A DNA stretch of 64,000 nt from Heterohyrax brucei (GCA_028571685.1 CM053142.1:198826796-198890795), one strand, 5' to 3'. Counted from the first letter of the stretch, positions 11,612 through 24,650 are shown. Translations and numbers: made by a program. The notes: generated from the sequence alone by a model not told the origin.

Positions 11612-14600
11612 ATGGAGGACGTCGAGGCGCGCTTTGCGCATCTCCTGCAGCCCATCCGCGACCTCACCAAGAACTGGGAGGTGGACGTGGCGGCCCAGCT
11701 GGGCGAGTATCTGGAGGAGGTGAGGGTGGCGGGGAGCTGCGAGAGGCGAGCCGACTGGGTGAGGCTGGACCGGGGGCTCGGCCTGCACGTCGGTGGCCCC
11801 TCTGGCGCTCCGGCTTCGCTCGTCCCCAGGCTTCTCTCTGCATCCTCTTCCCAGTCCCGCTGATTGTCTCCCCAAGTCGTCTCGGGAAATTAGCCTGCAG
11901 CCTTGATTGCGGGTCGCTGCCCATTCGCGAGCCCTGAAGTTCATTTAGTGAGTAGTGAACAGCATTTTTCTCTGATGAAATAGAGCAGACTACGTAGTAT
12001 TCGAATTCATTTTGTTTTAGCTGTTGTGGGTGTGTAACAGAGAGAGAGATCTGCACCCCTCCGGAAAGGGGTCCCCTGGTAGCGGGTTTTCAGTGCCAGG
12101 TCCCATGCCGTCAGCGTTGATCCTTCCGCCGTAGTGACAGCCGTGCCTATCCTTCGTCAAGTCAGTCCCGAGTCACAGTGACCCCATAAGATGGAGTTGG
12201 GCTTCCCCCAAAGTTTCCAAGGCTACAGTCCACGAAAGCAGACTGCCGCATCTCCCTCTCAGCGGCTGATGAGTTCCGAAGAGCGATCTTTCGGTTCGCA
12301 GCCAAGCACTTCAGCACTGCGCCACCTCTCCTGAGAGCTGTCAGCCCGAGCTGTGCGTCTCCGACTCTTCAGCCCAGCCAGCCTAGCTTTTCCTGCGGTC
12401 AGCTCCTCTTTTCGTCATCCACAATGACCTCCATTGTACCAGATCCAGGGAAAGGAGAAAGGATCATTTTCCACGACAGCAGCCTTTGTTGGAGTTAACG
12501 GCTCCCTCTTATTTGAAAGTGTCTTTTGTTGGGTTCTGGGCATTCTAATTTTCTTCTTAGCTGCTGGCTAGTTTTTCCCCTTTCCCCCTATCTAACCCCT
12601 GGGTCCTGGGCTCCACAGCATGGGGCCTTCCCCTCACAACCTCCTTTATTTCCATGATTGTAAATAGCACATGCAGGGTTGATTGTATCTCCCAAAGTCG
12701 TATCTCCACCTATATCTTTCTTTGGAATCTAGTGTTGTGTTTCCAGCGGCTCCACTGAGATGTCACACAAGCATTTAAGGCCTTTAAAGTCTAAGTAAGT
12801 CTTCGTTTTTCTGCTCAGACCTCAGTCATCGATTTCAGTACCTGGCATCTCCCTCCCACCAGGCATTAAAGGTGACCGGTGAGAGCTGTGGTGGTGGAGC
12901 CCCACAAGCTGCACCCCATTTATCCGTGGATTCTGTCCAGAGCATCTCCTGAATTCCCCCGCTGTCCGTGTTCACTGGTGTAGTCACCAGCATTTCTGAG
13001 TCATGGGAAATCTTCTTAACAGTTACCTGCACCTGCCTCTGGCTCTCTGCAGCTCGTGTCCCATCCAGCAGCGTCACTGCTCTGCTTCGTGGGATAACGC
13101 CCAGTGCCTCCCTGCAGCTTCTAGGCCCTTCTGGGTCTGGCCCTGCTACCTGTGGCCGTTCTCTGCTGTGTTCTTCGTGGCCGTCAGCCTACTACCTCCC
13201 AGCTGGTTCCTGCCTGAGCATCTTAAATGCTGTGCTGTCTCTGAAGAGTAGTCTCCTCCCAGGTCTTGGCATGATGAGTTTCTTCTCACCTTTAGGTGTC
13301 AGCTTCCGTGATAGCTGCCAACCATCTAACAAAGTCCTGTTGGCCAGAACACTGTCTGCATTTAGGGTGCTTATCAAGACCTACTCTTGAACACGTTGTG
13401 TGTGGTCTGTATCTGTGCTGATGTGTACGTTCTGTGAGGGCAAGGGCCATGTCTCGGCTGCCTTCCCTCTGCCATACTGAATGCCTGGCACATAGAAGGA
13501 GCAGAATAGTTATTTGTTGAGTGAACACGAGATCCAGTGAGTTACTGGCTCCGCCTCGATGTTCAGTCGGCTGAGAAGACACGAGAACTGTGTCAGGCAG
13601 AGCTGCCGTAGGTTCGGGCGTCCAGACGGAGCAGGTCCTCACTGACACCTGGGAAGTCACCTGCCCTGTGCTTTTATACTTCTGCCCCTAACATCGTGGC
13701 CTCCCGCCTCTGGCTTTGTCTTTTTTTTTTCATCTTCCGTTTAGTGAATCGAATGTTCTTTCTTGTTCTCTGTCATCATGCTGGTGTCTGTTTCATCCAG
13801 TGTTGACTTGGTGTCTGTGTTACCTCTAATTCACAGGGCAGAGGAGACCTTATTAGCATCGATGGCCCGAGGCTGATTGCTCAGAGGTGGAGGCCAGAGG
13901 TGCCTCCCCTCCCCAACTTTTGGCCAGTTCTGACACCAGCTGCCCCTTCTGTGGCACTCTCTACTTCTCTGCTGGGTTTGCTCGTTTGCTGCAGTGGCCG
14001 CACAGAACTCAGAGACCGTGGTCACTGTTATTAGGGAAGTACCAGTTACAGTTCTGGGTCAGGAACAATTTGAGATCCAGCTCTGTGATCAGAGCTGGCT
14101 CTTGTCAGAGGTGCCCACAGGCAGCCCCCTCGGGCCCCCCCGCCCTGCTCCGTCAAGCTTCACGAAGCTCTGTAGCCCCCCACTGCGTGACGCCCCCTAC
14201 TCCGGCAGCAAGCTTAGGCCTGGAATGCTGTGCGGTCCTGGGTCTGCAAGCCCAGCTCTCCCTGTACCTGCCTGCGGGTGCCCCACTCCCCCAGGAAGCT
14301 TCCTGCCTGAGGATGTGGAGTTCTGTGGCTCCACGGGTGGGTGTCCCCACTCTGACTGGCTGTGACCGACTCGCTCTGTGGGTCGCCTCACTCGGGTCTC
14401 CTGCTGCTGCTTCTCGCTGCCTCGTGCCCTGGCTGCTGTTGCAGCTCTTTTGTCCCTCTTTCTCTGTCTCTCTGCCTCCTGGGCCTGGGGGATTCTCAGC
14501 AGGGGGACCCTGGGTCCGAAGGACGTGCTCTTGTCTCTTCATACTTGGTGGTGTAAGGTTCTCTCCTCTCCCCTCTGGGACGGCAGGTGGTAAAACCCAC

Positions 14601-17600
14601 CAGTCCCCTCGGAAGGGTTCCCTGCTGTGTGGTCCTCCCCCACATGGTGCCATGTCTCTCATCTGCCGTACTGACCAGCTACCCGTTTCCCTTCACGGGC
14701 ACAGACTTCTGATTCGTGGAGTCCAGCCCAGCCGTTGGGTGGAAGTTAGGGGACCGTGGTGACAAAGGCCACGTGGCATGGATCTGTTGTGCTGCTGTGC
14801 ATCGGGCGTCTGCCTGTGTCTGACCCGAGGGTGGGTGGGGTGCAGGGCGGGCAGCAGCTGCTGCCTTGACAGGCCCCCAGATGGGTCAGGAAGATGGTCA
14901 CAAGGAAGCAGCCGTGTGGAGTCCATAGGTAACACGCCGTTCAGTGTGCATACAAACTGAGTCCTTACCAAATCCTGTTGGGGTGTGTGGTCCTGTGCCG
15001 TACAGACAAGGGAGTCACTCAGTTGTGCCCCCTTGTGACTGGCAAGGGGCAGAGCAGAGTTCGTCACCCCTGCATAGCACCCTGTGTAATCAAAAACTAC
15101 ACAAGTTCTGAAAGAAAACTGGAGTTCCATGAAGAGTTCGCCTGGGGACCTTCCTTGTTTGTAATGAAAGGAGCTGCCTAGTCCAGTGAGCCAGAGAACA
15201 TTCCAGGGAGAGGGACAGGCATGGCAAGGCTCTGAGCAGGCCTGTGGGTGGCTACATGGCTCTGTTTAGGGTTTGGGTTTCCCTGTTACAGATCTAGGGT
15301 GCAGTGTAGTCTGTTTAAGAGGAGCTCCAGTGGGTGTGTGATGCATGGGTGAGAGGAGGGGCAGTGGGGAGCTCTGCTAGGAGCTGCCGGGCCAGCCGGG
15401 GTGAGCCAGCCAGTTAAGAGCAGGGCTGCCCCCTGGGGCACTGTGACAGGGTGCAGGCAGCATGTGGCACTGGTTGGGAGCTGGGACAGATGCACAGAGG
15501 AGGGAAGGGGGGCGGCCTCCAGGGTTTCTGGACAGGTGGTGTTGGGGGTCACCTAGACGTCAGGGTGGACCTGTGTAGTAAGTTTCTTGAGACATCCACC
15601 TGGTGTTTGGGGGGCATTGGACATACGGATTTGGAGCTGTGTCTGGGACTCAGAAGGGTGGACAGGTGGTGTGAGCCTCGCATCCTGTCCCTTCGGCCTG
15701 TGCTCCCCCACTCCGGATTCTGTCCTCCTGGTGACCATGCTTCTCTGTTGTCTCTTCCCCCAGCCTGTGATGAGTCAGCAGAAGCATCTTCCCTCTGGTG
15801 ACATTGCCCAGGTTTCCCCTCTTCTTTGGGATGCTGTATTGGTGTAGTGTTTGGTTTCCTAAACAGCTGTCCCCTTCACGGCTCATGGCCTTGGTGTGGG
15901 GGCCACTCTTCCTGCTGGGCTGTCCCCCTGATCTGCCCGCTGAATGCCTGTCTGCTTTTTAGGCCGAGCCCTGACATCACCTTTCACGTGTTTGTCTGAT
16001 CTTTGTGGCACATCAGTGTCAGGCTGCAGACCGGGGCTGGAGTCCCCGCAGAGCAGCTCCCAGCTCAGGGAGGGAACGAGAGGCGTAGGACAGCTCCAGT
16101 GGTGACACTGCCCTGGTGGAGTGGTGAGCCATGTGGGGAGGCACCCGGAGCTGGGTCTGTGTTTGCAGGGGCACAAAGAGATCTGCAGAAGCTTTCACTT
16201 TGTAGCAGAACCCGTTTCACCTGTTGGGGGCACAGTTGGGGGAGGCTGTCCTGTAGCAGAGCAAGGGAGCCTTCAAAGTGCCCCTCAGCGAGAGGAGCGC
16301 TGGAGGGGTTGGTTTAGGGGACCAGTGACTCAGGCCTGGAGATACGGGGTCAGAGACACGTCCTAGAGCCATCCAGTAGGCATCAGGAGAGGGGCCTGAG
16401 GTGCCATCTGAGAGCTGTGAACAGGCTGGCAGTCTTGAGGCTGGTGAACAAATGGACAGGTGAACAGATGGGTCCTGAGGAGTGGACAGCCAAGGCAGGT
16501 GCTGGCACAGAGGAGCGGGTGCTTGGAGGAGAGCCGCGTGGTCCAGGGGAAGGAAGAAGACTTAACCCTAAGTGTCCCGTTGGTTCTCGACCCTAAAGAT
16601 GCAGACCCTGTTCTGTCTGGGCTCCCCACACTGAGGTTTCCTTTCTCTTAAAGAAAGGCTCTGGGTGGCCAGGAGTGTCATGGCATACCCTTCTCTTGCC
16701 TCATGGGAATGTGGGGGGCCTGGCCTTTGGGTAGACAGTCAACTCTGGGATGACAAGAAGTAAAGGCAATCGTAGACTTTTGGTGCCCCCCCAAAAGGGC
16801 AGCAGTGGACTCAGAGCTGTTGGTAAGGCGACTGTCAGAGTCACTGGAGGGGGAGCAGCAGAGGGGAGAGGAGGGGGCTGAGAGAGGAGGCCTGCCTGCT
16901 GAGGACAGAGGGAGGGCAGGGGCGGCCCTGAGCGTGCCCGAGGCAGCTCTCGGAACAGGCCTCCCTCTCTGGGTGCCTTACAGCTAGACCAGATCTGCAT
17001 CTCCTTCGACGAAGGCAAGACGACCATGAACTTCATCGAAGCAGCACTGCTGATCCAGGGCTCCGCCTGTGTCTACAGCAAGAAGGTGAGCCTGCCGGTC
17101 TCCTGGCCTCTCGGTGACGCCACAGAGCAAGCTGGGGTGGCCAGGAAAGCAGGGTCCTTGTGGACCCTAATGCCAGAGCAGACAGCACCAGGGTGGCACG
17201 TGTGCCCTTTGCTCTGCCGTCCCGTGACCTGGCCTCCCTGGCATGTCAAAGGCCAAGCCTCTAACCCCAGCTTAGTGGGTCCCTGTACCCTAGACGGAAA
17301 CGAGGGTCGTGGCAGGGTTGTGGCAGGAGCTGCCCCGGGGCCAGGAGCCCAGTCTGCAGGTCTGTGGGAGCAGGTGTGGCGCTGGGAGCTGCAGGGGGAC
17401 TGCGGGCTCCTGGTGGGAGGAGCAAGGGGTGGGGGCGTGGTCACTCAGGGGCGGGGCCACCGAGGAGGAAGCCCCCTGCCGGGCTGGACAGAGCAGACTC
17501 GGAAGCCAGCCCTCACCTCCCCGCCCCCGGGCTGCTGTGGGCAGTAGTTTGGGGAGCCTCAACCCTCCGGCGGCGGTGGTTAGATGGAAACCGTCGTTGG

Positions 17601-20600
17601 GTTCTGGATGTAGCTTTGGCGTAGACTCGATAGGCCTCGGGGGCCCAGGCCTGGCTGGGGAGGCCCAGGACTAGGGCCGCGGAGCCGGTGCTAACCGACC
17701 TTGCAGCCTAGCCTGTGCTCCGGCGGCAGGTGGAATATCTCTACACGCTGGTCTACCAGGCCCTGGATTTCATCTCCGGCAAGAAGTAAGTCCTGAGAGG
17801 AGGGCGGTGCTGACATTGTGACGCGGGCAGCCCCACGCCTCTTGGGAAGCCCACACACGGACCCTGTTTCCCAGGCAGGCCAAGCAACTCTCTTCGGCGC
17901 AAGATGATGGGACAGCAGGGGATGCTGGCTCACGGGCCCCCCAGGAAGCAGAGGACGAGGTGAGGCGTCTTGGTGGGTTGCTACTCCAGCAGTGGAGCCG
18001 CCAGTTCTGGCCACTTCTGTGACTGTGTCTCCTGCAGTTCCTGTCCCTGGATGAGCTCCCTGATGCCAGGACCTGTGTGGACCTGAAGGACGGCCAGGCT
18101 TCCAGTGTGAGCAGCCCAACACGCTCTCCTGGGGTGTCTCAGTGGTGGGATGGGTGCTGGCAGTGTGGGCTTCTGCCCCAGGAGGGCCACATCACTCACA
18201 CCAGCCCCTGGCCTCCATGCAGGAAGTGGTCATCGTGCCCCTCATGCCCATGGCCCTGGTGGCCCCAGACGAGGTGGAGAAGAACAGCTACCCACTGTAC
18301 AGGTATGTGCTGAGCGGGGCAGGAGGGAAGGCTGCCTGGGGAGCTCTCTACAGCAGGTGTGTTTCTGCCAGCACAGCTGTCACGGGGAGGTCCTGGCCAG
18401 CCGGAAGGATTTCAGGATGAACACGTGCACCCCCCACCCCAGAGGGGCCTTCATGCTGGAGCCCATGGGCATGTGTCCCCAGGAGACACTGCTGCAGAGG
18501 ACCCAGAAGGGTGAGGGGCTGGACATGGGGGTCTCTGAGTGGCTGCACTATCGAGTTCCTCTGCTGGCCTTCACCAAGAGGCACCACCCTACTCCCCACT
18601 CCCCCACTCCCCACCCCATCCAGGCATCAGTCCCGGCTATCACCTGGGCTAGGTGACCTCACTCCTTCCCAAGGCCTCCTGCTGCACTCTAGAGGGGTTG
18701 TTGGGCCTTGTCCCGAGTACCTGGGCCTTGACTGTAAGCTGGCAAGGTCAGATCTGGCCGTGGATGGAGTACCTGACACACGGGCCCTGCTGGGCTTTGC
18801 GACATCAGAGTGAGCCTCTGAAAGAGCGGCTGGGGTGACCCTGCCCTGTGCCCTATCCCCATCCCCTGTCCCCCGTCCTCCATCCCGTCCCTGCAGACTC
18901 TGGGAGGGCTGAGGAGCAGCCAGTGGAAGTCTTTGTGGGCAAGAGTCCGGCTCCTGCACCTGGTGTGCCCTCACAGCCAGGTGAGAGCCCCTCAGTGGGC
19001 AGGGTCACAGCTCTGGGTGGAGGCGGCCCCCCAGGTGAGACAGGAACACTTGTCAAGCAGTAGATGACACACCCAAATGGAGGCGCTCTCACAGTGCAGG
19101 CTTGCTTGCTGCTGGGCCCTGCCTAGAGGCCCTGAGTGTCTGGCCTCCAGATGTCTGGCCACCCCCCTTCTCCTCCCAGTTTGAGTCTGTAGGTTCCTTG
19201 GGACTGAAGGTCTTCCTCTCCTGTCTTGCACTCTCCAGAAGGCCTGACACCGGGAGGTGGTGGGGATGACAGGGACGGCGAGGAAGAGGCGGTGGCGGCA
19301 GAGCTGCCCGAGGCGGTGGTCCCTGAGGTCCTTCCGGAGCCTAGCCCACAGCAGGTAGGACCTCACTGAGACCCAAGAGCTCAGGTGAGTGTACCCCGAG
19401 AGAGGGCGAGGCCAACGCAGCTGGCCTCTGTTCGTGGGGGCAGAGAGTCCTGGGCTGTGCTCTCTGGCCCCTCAACAGCAGGGAACTGACAGGATTTGCC
19501 TGGAGGCCTGGTCCCCTCCGCAGGCTTGGACACAGTCCTGTACCAGCCCTCTCCAGGTAAACGCTTCACAGCTTCCCTGAGCACAGGAGCTGCTGCCCAC
19601 GGAGGGTGGTTGGGGTTAGGGGTTCAAGCTCTGCAGAGCCCACAGCCACCTTGCAGGGTAGCTGTCCCCCGAGCCGGCTCCCCCTGGTCAGGCTGGCTAG
19701 AAAGGGACATGCTGCGGAGGCCAGACCTCCTCAGCTCCCTGGGGTGGGCTGGGCTGGAGACAGCTGAGGAAGGCCTCTCTGCTTTGCTACTGAGAATCCT
19801 GAGGCTTAAAGAAGAAAAACAGTGTTGGCCTCTTAGGGTTGGAAGATACACGAATCTTTGTTACCCTGTTCTTTTTTCCTGTTTTTCCTAAGTCCCCCTT
19901 TCTTCCTAGTCCTCTAGTTCATAAATGGACCTCCCAGTTTCTCAGAGCCCCGGTGGTGCAGTGGTCAGGGTTAGGCCAGCTCAGAGGTCACCCGTTTGAA
20001 TCCACTCGCCGCTCTTTGGAAACCCTCTGGAGCAGTTCTGCTCTGTGCGCTCCAAGTCAGCAGTGACTGGATGCCAGTGGGTTTTTAAGAGTTGTCTACA
20101 TTTTGTGTGTTACTTTGAGTCCCTGCCCCGAGAGCAGCTGCAGCCCAGGGCAGAGGAGTAAGGCGGGCTGTGTGCTGTCTCTGCAGAGCACTGACCTGGC
20201 CCCGAGGTACATGCTGCGTGACCAAGTGGAGGCCCCTGTGCCCGTGTCCCGGCTGGAGGTGTGTGCTGACCCCCACCCGCCCTCCCCTGCGTGGCTCGCT
20301 CACCTGGGCCTCCTCCCCTCCCCCGCCGGCCAGCCTCTAGCACCTTGGGGCCTTCGCGCTTGCCTCCTTTGGGGGAGCACTCTGCTCCAGATGGGAGCTC
20401 CCTCCCGTGGGGTGCCTTCTCCTGCCCCACCCCCAGCGTCTGCTGTGCTCTGTGCCCCAAAGGCCCCGGACCCCTGGCAGAGCCTGGACCCTTTTGATTC
20501 CCTGGACTCTAAGCCATTCAAGAAAGGTAACGGGTGTGAAGTGGCTGAGTTCATGGGGACGTGGCGGGGGGGCTTTGTGTCCATCAGGTGCCTGATGGCA

Positions 20601-22272
20601 CTGTCTTCCCTCACTTGCTTCTTGGGGAGGTGGGTCAGAAGGCAGGATTGTGTCCCCTTTGAAGTCACTGCCAAGTCACCAGTACCTTGCAGTCCGGCTC
20701 CAGGACAGAGTACCCGTCTTCCCCCAGGGCAGCCCTTCTCTGTGCCCCCCTGTGTGGAGGAGGTTCCGGGACAGAAGCGCAAGAGGAAACGTGCCACCAA
20801 GCTGCAGGACTTCCACCAGTGGTACCTGGCCACTTGTGAGTGGGCGCGGTGACACGGAGGGGCCGGGGAGGGAGGCCGCCGGGCCTCGGCTGGGGTCCTG
20901 CTAACTGTGCTCCCCCAGATGCTGACCATGCCGACAGCAGGAGGCCACGCAGGAAAGGCCCGTCCTTCTCAGGTGAGGCTGGGGCCCAGCGGGCAGGCAG
21001 TCTCAGGGCTGACAGCTATCCCTCCGGCTTCTGGCCTGTCTGGACAGACAGGGAGGGCCTGCAGGACACAGGACCACCTGCCCGAGGCCTCTGTCCACAG
21101 ACATGGAAGTCCTGTACTGGGAGCACGTGAAGCGGCAGCTGGAGAGCCTCCGGAAGCTGCAGAGACGGGAGGCGAGTGCCACTCTCGGGGGCCACGGTCC
21201 CCTCACGCAGCCCCAAACAGCTGGCGAGGGGAGCGCCCCTCACAGCTGCCTCCTCCAGACAGATGGGTGAGCAGTGGCTGCCACCGACGGAGGACGCACT
21301 GTGGGCTGAGGACGAGGACGAGGACGAGCAACTGGAAGGCTCCCTGGAGCATCTTGGGGCAGGTGCGTGCGTGGGCTCAGCTCCTTCGCCAGCTGGCGTG
21401 GCGCCTGCTCACGGCCCTCCCCTTTCGCAGATGATTTCCTGGAGCCTGAGGACCACCTGCAGCCTGAAGGAACAAGGCCTGGGGAAGCTGATGACCTGGG
21501 TAGGTCTGGCAGCAGGCACCTGGCCAGGTGGGTCGGGAGGGGCCCTGGTGCTCATTCCTGCTCACAGCTGTCCCATTTCCAGATGCAGATACCAGGCAAC
21601 CATCCCTCAGCTATGAGGAACTGGTTCAAAAGAATGTGGTAGGTCTAGGTCAGAGCCAGTGGGGACAGGGTGCCCAGGGGCCTGCACAGAAGGCCACAGC
21701 CTCCACCCTCCCCCAGGAACTCTTCATCGCCACCTCCCAGAAGTTTGTGCAGGAGACGGAGCTGAGCCAGCGTGTCCGCAACTGGGAGGACACTGTCCAG
21801 CCCCGGCTTCAGGAGCAGGTGAGCAGCGTCTCTTGCCCCTGGGGCCTGGGTGCTGGCCCCAGGTGAGCCTGCCCTGTGGACAGCCTGGCACCTCTTCCTG
21901 ACACAGGAACAGCACACGCCCTTTGACATCCACACTTATGGGGACCGGCTGGTCTCACGGTTCAGCCAGCTCAACGAATGGTGTCCCTTTGCCACGCTGG
22001 TGGCTGGCCAGCCTGCCTTTGAGGTGTGTCGCTCCATGCTGGCCTCCCTGCAGCTAGTGAGTAGCCCTGGAGTGGGGATGGGGGTGTGGGGCAGTGATCC
22101 CAGGACCCTGGCTGATACCTATTCCTCTCAGGCCAATGACTACACAGTGGAGATTGCCCAGCAGCCAGGCCTGGAGGCTGCCGTGGACACTATGTCCCTG
22201 AGGCTGCTTACGCACCAGCGGGCCCACAAGCGCTTCCAGACCTACATGGCCCCCTCCATGGCCCAGCCCTGA
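11612..22272 (+). CDS. NCAPH2: Condensin-2 complex subunit H2 (kleisin beta; 20 coding exons)
   Basis: Kleisin subunit of condensin II, bridging the SMC2/SMC4 heads and binding the HEAT subunits NCAPD3 and NCAPG2; nuclear, acting in early mitotic chromosome compaction. Exons: 11612-11719, 16984-17085, 17730-17785, 17875-17959, 18038-18106, 18223-18302, 18377-18510, 18897-18980, 19239-19354, 20187-20258, 20463-20526, 20728-20835, 20919-20972, 21101-21171, 21263-21362, 21431-21499, 21583-21638, 21717-21818, 21907-22056, 22132-22272. Phases close exactly and give 606 residues (human 605). [20 protein letters not shown] begins the N-terminal kleisin domain. The middle is acidic and poorly conserved. 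A basic stretch ([10 protein letters not shown]) in exon 12 could be a nuclear signal. Exon 15 has an acidic run (EDEDEDEQ). The C-terminal domain (QETELSQRV to the final SMAQP) is strongly conserved. Intron 14 uses a GC donor. Confidence 0.95.
11720..16983 (+). other. NCAPH2 intron 1
   Basis: About 5.3 kb and the longest intron of the gene. An antisense AfroSINE sits near its start. The rest holds no exon I can recognise. Long open frames, such as 13,887-14,762, look like chance. Confidence 0.7.
12146..12336 (-). mobile_element. AfroSINE, antisense, in NCAPH2 intron 1
   Basis: Reverse complement of the SINE: a 'gtgaccccataagatggag' type body, then 'gtttccaaggctacag', ending at the tRNA-like head 'actgcgccacc'. 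Moderately diverged. Confidence 0.75.
19945..20088 (+). mobile_element. AfroSINE in NCAPH2 intron 9
   Basis: Head 'ccggtggtgcagtggtcag', then 'gtttgaatccactcgccgctc', 'gcagttctgctctg' and a 'gccagtgggttttt' tail, in SINE order. It lies between the exons ending at 19,354 and starting at 20,187. Confidence 0.8.
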
Positions 22273-22361
22273 CGGGGCACTCGGATGGGTGGGTGGGCAG
22301 CCAGCCTCCTGGCCCCATGTGTGCTGGACACAGAGCATTTGCTTCTTGGCTGGCCCAGTCT

Positions 22362-22367
22362 AATAAA
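22362..22367 (+). terminator. NCAPH2: NCAPH2 poly(A) signal AATAAA
   Basis: AATAAA lies 90 bp after the stop codon. Cleavage is expected about 15-25 bp further on. Confidence 0.85.
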
Positions 22368-22504
22368 GTGGCCTACCTGTCCCGCCTACCCACCAAGCCA
22401 TTTTAACGCTGTGCTATGCTGAGACAAGAACTGCCCAAGTCAGGCCTGGTCACCGCTGTGGGCCGCTGCTCCGCAGACCACACACACTTAGCTCTCAGCT
22501 TCCG

Positions 22505-22510
22505 TTTAAT
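22505..22510 (-). terminator. SCO2: SCO2 poly(A) signal ATTAAA
   Basis: ATTAAA, the common variant signal, on the minus strand only 20 bp past the SCO2 stop codon. This implies a 3' UTR of only a few dozen bases. Confidence 0.7.
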
Positions 22511-22529
22511 GACACGTGGGGCGCGGTGC

Positions 22530-23321
22530 TCAGCCAAGCACGCTGCGGAAGGCAGCCATGTGGCGCTGCACGCTGTCCACGATCTGCGGGGCTGACTTGC
22601 CCCGGCCGTAGTAGTCAGTGAAGAGGCCGTCGGGGTTGAGCAGGTAGATGGCGACGGAGTGGTCCACGATGTAGTCCTGGTCCTCGTCCTTGGGACCAGC
22701 GCTGTAGTAGACACGGTAGTTGCGGCTGACCTGGGCCACCTGCTGGGTGGAGCCGGTCAGACCCAGCAGCCGGGGATGGAAGTCCTGCACATAGCGGGCC
22801 ATGGCTGCCACACTGTCCCGCTCAGGGTCCACGGTGACAAAGATGGGCTGCACAGGGGGCAGGCCAGGCTGGGCCTCCAGCTGCTGCACCACCTGTACCA
22901 GCTTCTCCAGCTCATCTGGGCAGATGTCAGGGCAGTGGGTGAAGCCAAAGTACATCAGCACCCACTGACCCCGGAAATCCGCTTTGCAGCGGGGCTGGCC
23001 CTGGTGGTCCAGCAGGCTGAAGTCACCCTGGCCCACGGCTGCCTGGCGCAGGGCCTCTATCCGCCGCTGGAGCTGCCAGCGCTCCTTCTCAGCCCGGGCA
23101 GCCAGCCAGGCCCCACCGAGCCCTGCCCCAAACAGGGCTGTGATGAGCAGCCTCGTCCTCAGCCTGGGGCCCTGGCCTTGTCCTGTAGGGCCCTGCCCTG
23201 ACAAGAGTGGGGGCCTCAGATGCAGGGCCTGGCCCCCCACAACTCCAAGGGGTGCTGGAGCCAGCAGCTTGAGCTGGGAGAGCCCTTGCCAACCCTTGGG
23301 CGCCCAAGCCAGCAGCAACAT
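22530..23321 (-). CDS. SCO2: Cytochrome c oxidase copper chaperone SCO2
   Basis: Inner-membrane mitochondrial copper chaperone and thiol oxidoreductase needed to build the CuA site of cytochrome c oxidase subunit II. The whole coding region is one exon of 263 residues (human 266). The chosen start is the methionine of [11 protein letters not shown], just inside a 3' splice site at about 23,335, so at least one non-coding 5' exon is expected upstream. Visible features are a basic N-terminal targeting region, one membrane segment at about residues 57-75 ([13 protein letters not shown]), then a thioredoxin-like SCO1/SenC domain facing the intermembrane space. The copper ligands are intact: the CPDIC motif (Cys130, Cys134) and His221 in VDHS. 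No damage seen. The gene converges with NCAPH2. Confidence 0.96.
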   Translation of the reverse strand: MLLLAWAPKGWQGLSQLKLLAPAPLGVVGGQALHLRPPLLSGQGPTGQGQGPRLRTRLLITALFGAGLGGAWLAARAEKERWQLQRRIEALRQAAVGQGDFSLLDHQGQPRCKADFRGQWVLMYFGFTHCPDICPDELEKLVQVVQQLEAQPGLPPVQPIFVTVDPERDSVAAMARYVQDFHPRLLGLTGSTQQVAQVSRNYRVYYSAGPKDEDQDYIVDHSVAIYLLNPDGLFTDYYGRGKSAPQIVDSVQRHMAAFRSVLG

Positions 23322-23929
23322 GGACCTGACACACCTGTAAAAAAATAAAGGTGTCAGAAGCCACGGGAGGGGACAGGCAGCTGCCGTGTCTGTGACCACT
23401 CCTGTAGGCAGGATTCGCCACACATCCGAAGGACCTACCCAACAGTCAAGTCTAGCCAGTGCCCAAGACTGCACCCCAGAGCTCGCCTCACACATAAAAG
23501 CCTAACCTCTGGGACCTCTGCATGTGACCTGTCAGCTCTAACCTAACAGTCTGTAGCATCATTCCACCTGGTGCCCACCGTCTGGTCCTGCTGCCATTCT
23601 GTGCCTGCACCTTGAAGCCGAGCATCCTGCTGCTCACCAACAGAAGATGTCTCCGGTGCGATAGTTTTCTGTTTTTGATTATGCTTATTTGTAATAAACC
23701 CCCACATTTTGGAAGGAGGTGGACGAGTAGCTAGCTTCTAACCCTAAAGACTGAGCAGCCCTCAGCTAGGTGCGGCTCCTCTCCCACCTGCTGAGATTAA
23801 GCGGCAGTTTGCCCACAGGTGCAGGACCCATCCCTCGCTGAAACCCTCCACGGCCAACCTGGCACATCACGAGTATCCGGTGGCCATCAAGCCCACCCTC
23901 TCTCCACGAGGTTCCCCGACAGCACCCTT

Positions 23930-24480
23930 GTCTGCTCGCGCCCTGTGTTGCCTCATTGCAGCCGCGTCACTGCATCAGGGCAGCCCCGCCGGCCCAATGG
24001 CTCCTGCCCGTGGGTGCCTCATTCGCGGACTCAGGGCAACGCGAAGCCGTGCGCGGCGCGAGCCGGGGTCGGGAGCGCTGGTCCCCGAGGTGGCTCAGAT
24101 CCCACACCCCCAGGCCCTACCCCCGGGCCCCGGCTCGGGTATGGCGCCGGTCGGCCATCAGAGGTCTGGGACGCACGCCCGACGGGCTCCCGGGCACGTG
24201 CCAACCCCGCGCCCCCTCCTCGACATCCGCGCACAGACCTAGCAGCAGGAAGAGGCTGTAGGCAGCCGGTCGCGGCCAAGTATCAGAGGACTCGGCCTAG
24301 GGAGCACCTAGCACCGCGCGGCCTTCCAGCCGCCCGAAAACTCCCACGCGACTCAGCGAGGGTCACTGGACTCAGACCTTTGCAGCGCTCGACCCCAAGG
24401 CGCATGCGTCAAAGGCGCCACGCAGGCGCAGGAGGGCCCGGCGGGCCACGTCAGGGTAGCAATGCGCCTGTGCAAAGTGA
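23930..24480. promoter_or_regulatory. CpG-rich region between SCO2 coding exon and TYMP 3' end
   Basis: GC- and CpG-dense sequence lies upstream of the SCO2 coding exon and downstream of TYMP. A SCO2 promoter and its non-coding first exon are expected here by comparison with human. I could not fix the exon from sequence alone. Confidence 0.45.
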
Positions 24481-24650
24481 GTGCGCTGGGAGGGGCGGCC
24501 GCCGTGGGCCGCGTGTTGGCTTGCAGCGCCCCCGCCTGCCCTCTTTGGGCTCTACCCTCAAAGGGCTCCGACCCCGAAGCCCCGCCCCTCGCGCCTGGCG
24601 CCTGGCGCCTGTCAGGACAAGGACGCCGTCGCAAAGTCGCGGCTCGTGCT

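Noticed and set aside
13887..14762. 291-codon open frame on the plus strand
   Set aside because: It lies in NCAPH2 intron 1, is Pro/Ser/Leu-rich in a GC-rich area, has overlapping open frames on the other strand, and matches no family I know.
18590..18625. Short C-rich tandem repeat
   Set aside because: Ordinary low-complexity intron sequence in NCAPH2.
20103..20852. 249-codon plus-strand frame
   Set aside because: Joins NCAPH2 exons 10-12 with their introns; frames and splice sites show separate exons.
22659..23201. 180-codon open frame antisense to SCO2
   Set aside because: Mirror of the SCO2 coding exon; no independent evidence.
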